From positions 47,052,854-47,116,853 of the forward strand of contig CM055093.1 of the NCBI GenBank assembly GCA_029204225.1: a stretch of DNA of 64,000 nucleotides. The letters run 5' to 3'. Of the stretch, positions 24,910 to 32,039 are shown one piece after another. Made by a program: the position numbers and the translations under genes. Every line of letters begins with the position of its first letter. Within the stretch, counting starts at the first letter, position 1. The stretch is from Diphasiastrum complanatum. Its lineage: Eukaryota > Streptophyta > Lycopodiopsida > Lycopodiales > Lycopodiaceae. The notes beneath the pieces are model-generated. The model saw only the letters and a list, made by a program, of their open reading frames with translations. It had not been told where the DNA came from and made no database searches.

Positions 24910-25882
24910 CAATGTCAACAAAAATTGAACGTCCATCGCGAAATAAAACTTTCTAACCTTTGACTCTAGCTTCTGACATAAGTTTTTTCCGCTCTTCCCA
25001 CTGAAGAGGGGTAAGATCTTCTTCTAGGTGTTGATCGGTGCCTCTAAGGCAGCCTCGTCGGCGAAGAACTGTCTGACTAGAATCTTCGTCTTTAAAACGG
25101 AGGAAGATGTGAGAAGGCTGGAATTTTCCACGCCACACTGCAACCATAGGATCCGTGGGAACAGAGAATGTAGATGAAATGTAATCATTAACTTGTTTCA
25201 GTAAAACGTTTTCCTCCCCTTTGAACTTTACCCCTCGTAGCCTTGCGTTTAGGGTCTTTGATGCTCGTTTTTCTTGTTCCTCCATAGCTTTCACCACTAC
25301 CTGTTTAGAGTTAGTGGTTCCCCTAGCAATGTCAGCCCAAGATTTCTTCGTGTTTGCGAGCCCTTCCTGAAGCTCATCATGAAGCTTCTAAATAGACGCA
25401 ATGTCAATGTCTTTGTTGAGACGCGTCTCCATAATGTTCAACCTTACAAGTATTCACGTCGTCGAAAACATCTTGAAAACGGTTAACTTTATCAACAATG
25501 GAAGAAACAAGAGTAGAATGATCACCATTAAGAACCTGTCGCCAAGGTCTGTCAGTTGTCGCTCATGAGAGAGTAGCTTCTCTCGCAATCGCTGCATATC
25601 CACTTGAAGATCCGGCGGGTTTCCTACTGGGTGGGTTTCCGATTCTTGGGCGTCATCTTGAATCCACTCTTGGATTTGAGCGTCGTAGTTATCGAGCTTT
25701 TTTTTCTCCATGCACGTGTAAAGTCTCTTCGATAACATTGAAGCGTGTGTGTATCTTTGAAAAGACAATTTCGAAGCCTTGATACGAAAATTCCAGGATT
25801 TCGATTCGCTGTTGCAGAGATAGCTCGTTTGGAGTTGGGACAGGTGTTTCGACTGTTAGAGCAGCAATTGCATTAGGTTGAG

Positions 25883-25918
<36 letters not shown>

Positions 25919-28900
25919 AGAAAGAAATAATGTCTTGTCCATGCCAAAAGGCATATAAGACTAATAAATGTACATGTCAAGTATGTGGTAGCCGTAGGAG
26001 CGTATGAAACATCTCCAAGACTATAACAGAAATACAAATCTAACTGCTATGAACTGAACTGAAAACTGAAACTGAAAAAGATGCGATGATGAAACATGTG
26101 GGAGCATATATACTGCTAACTGTTATGAATACGGTATGACACTATCATCCAATCCTGTCCCGCTGATGCTATAAAAGGATGTAATACAGGCTGCAGCATG
26201 AAGGACTTTTGGTGGTCGATGACGTCATCTAGGAAGATGAGGTCTCCTCATGATAGGTCGGGTAGCTCATGCAGCAACATGAGTATGAGTGGGACATTGT
26301 CTCTGATCTCTGTGGGCATGTAAGTCTCCATCAACCTCATCCTCATCAGATACTTAGTCTCATCCTCTTCGCTTGGAGAAGAAAGAAGTGATCTGCGGCT
26401 GGGACTCCGCTGGGCTGTCTGACATAGGTCCTGTCATAGAATAAACATCTCTCGTATCATGAGTGTGGCGCATCTGAAGTCCTCATAGGCTAGGAGGGAT
26501 CGTAGGGTGACAGGTGTGTCACGAAACAGACAGTGATATCTCCCTCTAATCTCGTAATACACCGGGCACCTAAAGATAAAGTGCTCCTCCGACTCCACCT
26601 CATCCAAGGAACAAAACTGACAAATCCGCTCCTCTCTCGGGGTACCCTGGAATCTCCCAGTCTCAATAGCCAACTGATGTGATGATACGCGGAGCTGTCC
26701 CAATGTAAATTTGAGGCTGTGTGATAATCCCGAGTCCAAATAGTGTGGCAAAACTAGGAACCCTGCTATGTCAAGCTCAATGAAATGAGTCCAGTAATAG
26801 GCAAGTTTAACCCCAAGCTGTCGCCTCCAAGTACGGTCGAGATACGCTCTATATAAGAAGCGCCTGATATACTGGTGGGTACTTGAGGGGAGCTCTGTGA
26901 TGGATATGCCAAATGAATCAAGGAGGAAATGGGATGCCTGTGAGAACCACGACAGTCGGTAGCCCTGGTCATGGAGGGAGTGTGAGGAGGCAAGTGAGGC
27001 CCACGTATATCTCGTGTCTGTATCTGGTAGATCTTGAACTCTCTCAATATATGCGATGAGCTTTTGTAGCTGAGTTGCAAGATCTCAGTGAGATATGTGA
27101 GTAACATATGTGGATTCTGGAGGATCCAAAAAGAACCGGCGAAAGAGAACACCCTTGTTTCACCCCAATGGTGCTCCAAATGTGATCAGAGATACCGCTA
27201 CCATGTCGGAAGCATCCCAAGACCTTCTCATAAAGAGCCATCACTACTAGAACAATATCCGTGGAGAAACCAAGGTCCCAAAGTCTCTGAATGAGTAGGG
27301 AGCATGGTACAGAATCAAAGGCTTTCCTGAAGTCCACAAAACAACAGTAAACCCTTTCTTTCTTGTGCTTAGCTTCCTCAATCAATGCTCGAAGTGTGAA
27401 AATATGGTCAGTGGTAGAGTAATGAGCTCGAAAACCTGCCTGTCCCAATGCAGGTAATCTCCTGGATTCCGCCTCTGAACTTAATGGATGATCACCGAAT
27501 CAAAAGGCGAAAAGCCCTACCCTACCAGCGACCTACCACAAGAAGCTTATCGCAGCTGACCGATCTGAAAAATACTGAGTATTGAAGAAGTTACAAACAG
27601 ATTTACAAATCCTATGTGGGCTGGATTTTCACAAGCGAAGAGAATAATCAAGCCACGTAGTGGAAAATTCGCAAAGGCTGGCAGAAGATCAGCAATCCAC
27701 CATAGGGCTTCAATCTGCTATCTTATGGGCTCCAAATCTGCCAACAGATCACCTACGCTGGCTCTCCAAGAATACACCAAACCCTAACTGAAGATGCCAA
27801 ATCCCACACAAGCCTCGAAAGCAACTGCTCTGATACCAAATGTTGCACACAAGTTCACAAAACCTAAGTAAATACACAAAATTACCCAGCAAATCCGTCA
27901 CTTTATTAATCTCAAGCAAATGTACATAGATCAATAAGCAAACATGAGAGCTCTACTGCAAGTCTCCTCCCAACCATAGCTGCATAGGAAATACCATAAT
28001 GAGGAATGCCTGACAAGGCTCACACTATATCCCCTCAAGCACCCCTTAACCCTGACACATCCTAATGTCGACACATGGCAAACTCCATGCACAGTCGACA
28101 CTTGCCACTTGGCAGTACCCTAACACATAGGCAAGCTAGTAGGTGGACAGTCTGACAAGTGTCACTCATGCATTGGACCAAGTGTCCCAATGAGCATATG
28201 ACACATGTCTTGTCCTCCATTGATCGTCCGACAAGTGTCACTCATGCACTGTACCAAGTGTCCCAGTGAGCATATGACACGTGTCACATTGACCAGTCAA
28301 CCCTTCCTACTTTTTAGGCGGTCAGTCCAGCAAACTCTCATGAGACCCAGTACACCTTTGGCCATCTCGGATTTAGTCACTATAACAGATATTTACATTG
28401 CAATTTACAATTGTCTCCACAGGCCGGTGACTTAACCATTTGCACTTTAATAATTACAATTTACCATTTACATTGGGCAAGGAATTCAAAGTACATGTGA
28501 CACATACACACATATCCATATGCAAGATTTGAGGAAATCCTTAGCCAACTTGGAGGTCTCGAGATTTCAAACAATAATTTACAGTTACTTGGTGAACAGC
28601 TTCTTAGCTTATTTGTAAGCACTTGCACAAAAAGTATTCTCAACTAGTTTGCAACTAGTGACATCATCACATTTCCTTGCTAACTACTCTCCTACCTGTT
28701 GCTTAACGTGACTTATGCAATCCTCCTATTGTCTAATGATACTTGAATAACCAGATAATGTTATATGTGTACATAGAAATGTAATTGTCAAGAGCATACC
28801 AGAGTATTGTCGCCACATAGTATAAGGATTGTGATACCTAAAACCTTTCCATTCGAAAATGTCGATTTCTATGCCTAGGCCCTAAGAGTATACTATTATT

Positions 28901-29456
28901 GTTTTGTTGTCACAAGTGCTTTTCCTATTCAAGCAAGTGAATGTATCCCCCTTACATTTGTGAGAAGTAGGATTGAACATGTGAAACCTAATAGATCTAA
29001 AAACTGCAAATTCGTCATGAAAAAAAAAACCTACATCCACTAGCCATGATGGATGAAGCCCTAAACAAGGAGATGCCCAAAGCCTTCACAAAAAAAAGGA
29101 CTTAGAAACAACACCTTGCGCAGTCTAAAAAGCTTCTGGACGAGACTATGTGGCAAATCCGGGCAGCATTCTTTCACCCATCTCAAAGCAGTTAGATTTT
29201 TGGTTCCTTTCCAAGCACGCAGGTGGTTCTTGCCATTCTGCGGCGGCACAGGAGGTAATTGGCGCCATCGTGACACAGGCCTATCCTCAACCTTCACAAT
29301 ATCTTGCTCATCACTGAGGGACTGGAGTCCACGGAGCTGTTCCAGCCAACAAACGTAAACCGAGGATTGCAAAATCGAATACGAGCACCATAGATTTGAA
29401 ACATGGAAAGCATTATTGCATCGACGCAATGTATGTATTCCTGATCCTGCTGCCAT
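4384..29456 (-). CDS. Organellar RluA-type RNA pseudouridine synthase (3' end not found)
   Basis: Converts uridine to pseudouridine in RNA; family members of this plant type act in mitochondria or plastids. Six exons, 29456-29115, 12102-11938, 11527-11480, 4977-4897, 4760-4641 and 4485-4384, are all phase 0 and join into 286 codons. Residues 1-60 are Arg/Ser-rich, compatible with a transit peptide. Residues 87-114 (RWVKECCPDLPHSLVQKLF) are S4-like. NKPHGLAVQ is at 177-185 and HRLDKDTSG at 214-222, with the catalytic Asp at 217. YWALVIG is at 265-271. The order and spacing match the plant RNA pseudouridine synthase 3/4 group as I know it. The start was chosen for its AAGATGGC context and for the exon-1 frame. 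Introns are about 17.0 kb, 410 bp, 6.5 kb, 136 bp and 155 bp. The C-terminal third expected for the family is not visible, so the gene either continues left of the window or is truncated. Confidence 0.85.
4641..4760 (-). CDS. Pseudouridine synthase exon 5 (catalytic motif)
   Basis: 40 codons beginning VHRLDKDTSGLMVLGRT. The Asp of HRLD is the universal nucleophilic residue of RluA enzymes and is intact. The exon is bounded by TTTGACAG and the donor GAG|GTAAAT. Confidence 0.92.
4897..4977 (-). CDS. Pseudouridine synthase exon 4
   Basis: 27 codons, GGTSVGKNLDSLMDAALS through EGPRL. The acceptor is GATTGCAG and the donor CTG|GTGAAG. It joins motif I (exon 3) to motif II (exon 5) without a gap, as in intact homologues. 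Confidence 0.88.
4978..6559 (-). other. Intron 3, 3' portion: unassigned
   Basis: AT-rich intronic sequence. Short antisense ORFs at 5820-6165 show no recognisable domain. Confidence 0.5.
6560..6735 (-). pseudogene. Ty3/gypsy reverse transcriptase scrap in intron 3
   Basis: The minus strand reads NGNLRVCIDYRLINAFTLKDHF followed by ELYGFLDGFSGYKQIQIA. These are the finger/palm motifs of gypsy RT (RVCIDYR.LN, FLDGFSGYNQI). No LTRs or other pol domains surround it. It resembles the RT of the gypsy element at 37.4 kb more than the chromovirus RT at 59 kb. Confidence 0.85.
6736..7934 (-). other. Intron 3, middle: unassigned
   Basis: No domain or repeat boundary was recognised. Overlapping plus-strand ORFs at 7184-7573 lack motifs. 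Confidence 0.45.
7935..8479. mobile_element. hAT-like non-autonomous DNA element (hAT-1)
   Basis: Ends are inverted: left CATCATAGTTGCCAGGGAA, and the right end read in reverse complement is CCATCATTACCAGGGAA. Flanks TAAAGAAT (7927-7934) and TAAAGATT (8480-8487) form an 8-bp target duplication with one mismatch, the size typical of hAT elements. Both subterminal regions carry many short GGGAACG/TTCCC repeats. About 545 bp with no transposase; ORFs inside are by-products of the repeats. Confidence 0.65.
8488..11479 (-). other. Intron 3, 5' portion: unassigned
   Basis: Several short ORFs occur on both strands (for example 8591-9019, 10276-10611), none with a recognisable domain. No RNA gene was seen. 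Confidence 0.45.
11480..11527 (-). CDS. Pseudouridine synthase exon 3
   Basis: A 16-codon micro-exon, DAELIIINKPHGLAVQ. It is flanked by the acceptor GTGATACAG and the donor CAG|GTATGT. NKPxGxxVQ is RluA motif I. It is too short for ORF finding and was recognised from the motif and the splice sites. Confidence 0.9.
11528..11937 (-). other. Intron 2 (410 bp)
   Basis: Lies between a GC donor (AAG|GCGAGT) and the acceptor GTGATACAG. No inserted element was recognised. Confidence 0.7.
11938..12102 (-). CDS. Pseudouridine synthase exon 2
   Basis: 55 codons beginning VSAKDPVMDGAVLHIP after the acceptor TTTTGTGCAG and ending FLRSIVLYK. This is the linker between the S4-like segment and the catalytic domain. 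The frame-keeping donor is GC (AAG|GCGAGT). A nearby GTATGT site would add 14 nt and break the frame into exon 3. Confidence 0.8.
12103..13754 (-). other. Intron 1, 3' end: unassigned
   Basis: AT-rich intronic sequence without recognisable coding or repeat structure. Confidence 0.5.
13755..14286. repeat. Cluster of GTTCCTAAG-type motifs, possible DNA element
   Basis: The short motif (G)TTCCTAAG/CCTTAGGAAC recurs many times in both orientations around 13775, 13955-14075 and 14205-14270. The edges resemble each other inverted (TAGGAATCGTTC versus TAGATACTCGTTCC). The pattern resembles the subterminal repeats of the hAT-like elements at 7.9 and 19.1 kb, but no target-site duplication was found, so the type is uncertain. 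Confidence 0.4.
14287..15468 (-). other. Intron 1: unassigned
   Basis: No recognisable gene or repeat. Confidence 0.45.
15469..15675. repeat. Diverged direct repeat, about 140-bp spacing
   Basis: CCAAAGTTAACCATGCATTAAGAG is echoed by CCAAATTGACCATACATTGGGAG about 140 bp later. Both are followed by a similar GGGAGRTTGGGTRYGCACCA stretch. Confidence 0.5.
16000..16190. repeat. Diverged tandem repeat, about 120-130-bp period
   Basis: GCCAAATGTACCGTGTGA...CATGTCACTACAATATACAT is repeated as GCCAAACATATCGTGTGA...CATGTCGCTACAATGTACAT. It is intronic with no evident function. Confidence 0.5.
16191..19061 (-). other. Intron 1: unassigned
   Basis: Short ORFs (16838-17041, 17786-18091) have no recognisable domains. 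No RNA genes were seen. Confidence 0.45.
19070..19925. mobile_element. hAT-like non-autonomous DNA element (hAT-2)
   Basis: The terminal inverted repeat CATAGTTGCAGCG (left) and CGCTGCAACTATG (right) is perfect over 13 bp. An exact 8-bp target duplication, ATTTAAAC, lies at 19062-19069 and 19926-19933. Subterminal regions contain many overlapping palindromic AATCGCGATTC units in both orientations, as expected of transposase-binding sites. The interior has poly-T/poly-A tracts and a GC-rich tandem block at 19375-19470. 856 bp, no transposase. It lies next to an LTR relic in intron 1. Confidence 0.85.
19375..19470. repeat. GC-rich tandem block inside hAT-2
   Basis: Three imperfect units of about 30 bp, each built as GGGGGCTACCGCCCCCCGAA plus a run of C. 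Each unit is itself palindromic (GGGGG...CCCCC). Composition is strikingly unlike the AT-rich surroundings. Confidence 0.75.
19989..20300 (-). mobile_element. LTR relic with tRNA-Met-type primer site
   Basis: On the minus strand a sequence ending CTTTGATCTTCAGCA is followed at once by TGGTATCGGAGC (19989-20000), one base from the standard TGGTATCAGAGC primer-binding site of plant copia elements. The preceding 300 bases would be the LTR; its far boundary was not determined. No gag or pol follows, because hAT-2 and unrelated sequence take its place. Confidence 0.6.
20301..20650 (-). pseudogene. Coding-like remnant of unknown origin
   Basis: A minus-strand frame reads FDPSILMPVEKLKDAAAA. After a frameshift it continues for about 70 codons with a natural-looking composition (WNSLASISEIEHWWSRQDF, then RYLSRLYGDVIAVAF). 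I do not recognise the family. It lies upstream of an LTR relic and inside intron 1, so it is probably a captured gene fragment or part of an element. Confidence 0.35.
20651..21281 (-). other. Intron 1: unassigned
   Basis: No gene recognised. A small palindromic patch with three TTCGAAC units lies near 21195-21230. Confidence 0.45.
21282..21420. repeat. (GA)n and (GT)n microsatellites
   Basis: (GA)n at about 21282-21337 and (GT)n at about 21368-21420, separated by about 30 bp. They directly precede the left LTR of the copia-like nest. Low-complexity ORFs here are not genes. Confidence 0.95.
21425..21744 (+). repeat. Left LTR, 3'-truncated
   Basis: Matches 24231-24548 nearly base for base, then diverges after GATAGTCATCT. 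The last 185 bp or so of the LTR and any primer site are missing. Confidence 0.8.
21777..22574 (+). pseudogene. 265-codon ORF of unknown function inside the nest
   Basis: Open from ATG at 21777, with no recognisable domain. Its second half (HASPKSVPYTNF, IGEQIIDSKIREDVM) is paralogous to sequence near 23760-23910 (HASLKSVPLADF, LCEQVIDGKVREDVM). The same internal segment was therefore present in two element copies. It may once have been the 3' end of a copia polyprotein or an element-specific protein; no function is claimed. Confidence 0.35.
22804..22960 (+). repeat. Internal LTR fragment
   Basis: Shares CATAGGTTACTTTGACCCAA and a following GTGTAACCATGG with the flanking LTRs but is diverged elsewhere. 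It is preceded by TTAAGGAGGG, a polypurine tract. It marks the junction between two elements. Confidence 0.7.
22973..23413 (+). pseudogene. Copia gag C-terminal fragment with zinc knuckle
   Basis: Reads LRGQQISFDELVGLFLQEEQ, a Lys-rich linker, then a CCHC knuckle CHYCKKFGHHIKEC near 23274. This is the typical C-terminal half of copia gag (nucleocapsid, RNA binding). The N-terminal gag domain is absent, and the open frame closes after the knuckle without a protease. Confidence 0.8.
24231..24735 (+). repeat. Right LTR, complete
   Basis: Starts TGTTGGAATG and ends TTCCTACA. It is followed by AGAGA, while TGAGA precedes the left LTR; both are simple-sequence DNA, so a target duplication is only suggested. 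Confidence 0.75.
24748..24908. repeat. Interrupted (GT)n microsatellite
   Basis: Long imperfect GT/TG tract. On the minus strand it directly follows the end of the LINE ORF1 remnant and may be its expanded tail. Confidence 0.95.
24915..25860 (-). pseudogene. L1-type LINE ORF1 remnant
   Basis: Minus-strand frames in order: LSLQQRIEILEFSYQGFEIV (helical), a Lys/Asp/Gln-rich segment with coiled-coil character (MQRLREKLLSHERQLTDL), then SKTLNARLRGVKFKGEEN, PSHIFLRFKDE and RRRGCLRGTDQHLEEDLTP. The closing stretch is EARVKG-stop-KVLFRDGRS. The RLRG...FLRF...LRGT...LEEDLTP series is characteristic of L1-type ORF1 RNA-binding/C-terminal domains. At least two frameshifts and one stop. No ORF2 follows; a GT tract does. 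Confidence 0.7.
25881..25918. repeat. (GA)n microsatellite
   Basis: Short GA tract between the two LINE pieces. Confidence 0.95.
25920..27475 (-). mobile_element. 5'-truncated LINE with ORF2 RT C-terminal half
   Basis: The minus strand starts abruptly near 27475 with RRLPALGQAGFRAHYSTTDH, followed by CCFVDFRKAFDSVP (RT motif A, with the Asp) and GVKQGCSLSPVLFG (motif B). After a frameshift the thumb/connection region is degenerate. The C-terminus (26751-26434) holds the zinc knuckle ICQFC...EEHFIFRCP and ends at a stop. The YxDD motif C was not seen in an open frame. About 510 bp of 3' UTR-like sequence follows. It abuts an LTR relic at its 5' end. Confidence 0.85.
27480..28310 (-). mobile_element. 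LTR relic and leader with tRNA-Met primer site
   Basis: GCTCTGATACCA at 27827-27838 is the exact complement of the plant retroelement primer site TGGTATCAGAGC, read on the minus strand. An LTR end (GTGCAACA) lies just outside it. The presumed LTR extends upward to an undetermined start; its distal part contains a 76-bp tandem duplication (28154 onward). The 350 bp inside the primer site is leader-like. Coding sequence is missing where the truncated LINE begins. Confidence 0.65.
28154..28305. repeat. Two-copy 76-bp tandem repeat
   Basis: GACAAGTGTCACTCATGCA...CAAGTGTCCCARTGAGCATA occurs at 28154 and 28230. It lies in the presumed U3 of the LTR relic, where enhancer duplications are common. 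Confidence 0.8.
28311..29114 (-). other. Intron 1, 5' end: unassigned
   Basis: No gene or repeat recognised up to the exon 1 donor. Confidence 0.5.
29115..29456 (-). CDS. Pseudouridine synthase exon 1
   Basis: 114 codons from ATG (context AAGATGGC) to RLRK. The N-terminal half is rich in Arg, Ser and Cys and poor in acidic residues, as expected of an organellar targeting sequence. The second half has WRQLPPVPP and ALRWVKECCPDLPHSLVQKL, an arrangement found at the start of plant organellar RluA proteins. The donor is AAG|GTGTTG, a weak but allowed GT site. An alternative exon end cannot be excluded, but this one keeps the frame into exon 2. Confidence 0.75.
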
Positions 29457-29560
29457 CTTCAGTCATACATTTGAGAGGCAAGAGGAAAGACGAAAGGCAA
29501 CAAGCACAGCGAGGGTTTAGGGTTTTAGGTTGAAATAGCTTCTTAGGGTTCACCATTCCT
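29457..29560 (-). promoter_or_regulatory. Pseudouridine synthase 5' leader with telo-box
   Basis: Upstream of the exon 1 ATG the minus strand is CT-rich (TTTCGTCTTTCCTCTTGCC) and carries AAAACCCTAAACCCT around 29514-29528, a telo-box. In plants this element is common near the starts of genes for translation and ribosome functions, which fits an RNA-modifying enzyme. No TATA box was picked out. Confidence 0.6.
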
Positions 29561-30677
29561 TGTTTAAGAGAGCATGGCCATATGCAACTTTTTTGCCTTG
29601 CATATGGTGTGGATGTGCTAGAGTTTTGGGACCCCTCCATGCATGTTGGACCTTAGGGACTCTTTCCATCAGAGCCCCTCACCCGTTTAGGATGTCAATA
29701 GGGAAAACAGGTGAGAGGGTCGTTGTGCCCGGGTTGCTGCAACGGGTCTTGCAATGTAGCAACCTGTGGGGACAACAAATCTAACTTGCCATTCAGGTCT
29801 AGCCAAAGGTTCTCCTTTATCAGTGAAAGCTTGCAACCACAGTGTCACCTGCCAAACCTGCATTTGATAGGAAGCAGCAGGTCAGATCTAGAGCACGAGT
29901 TGGAAATCAACTCGCGCTCTCCAAGAGCTTTATCTCATATTTTGTTGCAAAGTCCCTCACCTAAGAACAAGTTGAGCTGGTGAAGAATCGCATGGAAAAG
30001 CCTTTGCTTACCCGTTCACCAATTCTTTATGTCATTTTGAATGGGTGAACGAGTGACATGGAAAGAGGCCCTTAGTCCTTGGCTCTAGCTCTGGCTCCAA
30101 CTCTCTAGTACATGGCCTTGGCTCTCTGGCATATGTTGGTTAAGGAGCTATGCTAAAGAAGGTATTCAAGAGTGTACAATCACATCACAAACTCAACCAA
30201 CGACCATTCATAGGATTGAAATTTGTTATAGCTTCAGTTAGTGACGAATTAATGGTAGTGTAGCCTTTATTATATGACATCATTATCTTGCAGCAGTGCT
30301 TAACTCAAACATAAGTAAAAGAGAATCGTTAGCCAAAATGTGTGTGCCAAGAGATGCTATATTAATAAACTTCAAAACCGACTTCTACTTGAATGTAGAA
30401 AGTGGTAAAGTATATACATTTCTCATTCCTTCAAATCATAGTAGTAAGCACATACATCTTGTGTTATAGTAACGATGATTACGTAAGAGTATGAGCAAAC
30501 TCATTGAGGGCGGCCTACTATGAAGTGTATTCGTACAGAAGCATGGTAATTATCAATGCATTCATCACTATACAAATCCGTGGACAACGATGGAAGTCCA
30601 TCGCACTTCTGGAAGTTATACATCATGCAAACAAAACCATGAAAATGTGTGGAGCAGGTCCACAGCATTTCAGATTG
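29561..30677. other. Intergenic: unassigned
   Basis: Between the pseudouridine synthase start and the repeated unit at 30.7 kb. ORFs at 29560-29983 show no domain. Confidence 0.45.
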
Positions 30678-31106
30678 TAAACTACAGTGATCTTTATCAA
30701 ATCAAATGGTAAATGGAGCATGTCCATCGCATGTTTGAATGCGGCCAACAGCGATTTACTACAGAGCTTCACTCTTCACGAAGCTATCATAGAAAGCGCA
30801 AGTATTGGTCCATTCATAGTGCGCTGGCCAACGGCCTATCATCTCCTCAAAGAGGTAGCATAAAAGTATGAACCTATCAACATAAAGTTCTGGTGCCTGT
30901 TCGCTATCAAAAACCTCTCAAAAAATGAAGAGGTGGATGCCATACCTAGTATTGTTCACTGTCGCTTTTGAGATATCATCCGCATATATTTGCTTCAAAA
31001 ATGTGTATATCGGAAGCAAGAACGTAGTATCTATGATGATGGAACCATTGTGAGTTCATTCACATTCTAGCAAATGAAATCAATGATGCTCCTTCGATGT
31101 AAACAA

Positions 31107-31235
31107 TCATTCAATCAAGCAAACCATAGCTTTTTTACCTTTTAGCTTGTAGTAAACTTCACCCAAATACTCTTCCACAAAGCTTACACAGGTATCCTCT
31201 TTTCTTAGCAAAGATGGCAGCAGTAGAGAAGCCAT
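31107..31235 (-). CDS. Small ORF, copy A (42 aa)
   Basis: Begins MASLLLPSLLRKEDTCVSF, ends AMVCLIE and a stop. The copy at 52500-52628 has the same length and differs at seven residues. A GTAAAA site after YYKLK could instead be a splice donor, making this exon 1 of a longer transcript. A TATA box lies 60 bp upstream. No family was recognised. Confidence 0.4.
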   Translation of the reverse strand: MASLLLPSLLRKEDTCVSFVEEYLGEVYYKLKGKKAMVCLIE

Positions 31236-31294
31236 CGAAGAGAGCAAAAGCAAGAGAGAGCAAGGAGAGTGAAACTTAGGGTTGTAGTACTCTT

Positions 31295-31304
31295 CCTTTT
31301 TATA
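31295..31304 (-). promoter_or_regulatory. TATA box of copy A
   Basis: The minus strand reads TATAAAAAGG, followed by a CT-rich stretch up to the small ORF's ATG. The same element occurs at 52684-52693 in copy B. Confidence 0.6.
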
Positions 31305-31566
31305 GAAAACTCAGCACTCTTTGGTGCAACCAGCATTAGAAGATGCTCACCGTTAGATTGAATCTCTATCATGTGCAGCCGTTCGTTTAGAACCAAGTTT
31401 CCCACCAAAAGACTTAGTAGTTTTTTTTAAAAAAACTTTTTTATTTTGGGCCATGTTTCTAAGTTAAGCACAATAAGGCATTTTTGTTGGTAGAGTAACA
31501 TAAGAAAAAAGTCTTTTTTTGACGTTCCAAAAAACAACAGATATATAGTATAAATATAGTAGAGTT

Positions 31567-31713
<147 letters not shown>

Positions 31714-32039
31714 CCACCAATCGTACCCACAGTTAGCAAGGTATCTCAGGGGGCTAACTGCCCACAAAGAGAAAATCTACATTTATTAGTAGTGTGAACA
31801 TGAGACCAGGGAACATATTTTGTAAGAAAATCTTGTTGATGATTCGGTAGAGTCTTCCTTCATGAAGCCATTTTTTTGGAATCCCAAAACAATGTCATTG
31901 ACTTCTTTAATAAAAGTAGTTTGATCGCTACAACAATACAAAAATAATCTGTGCAATGATAACCTTATAAGAGTTAAAGATCGGTCTATTGGAAGCCAAG
32001 TGAATGAATTGGAAAAAAGGAAATGGTAGTTCCTTTCTT

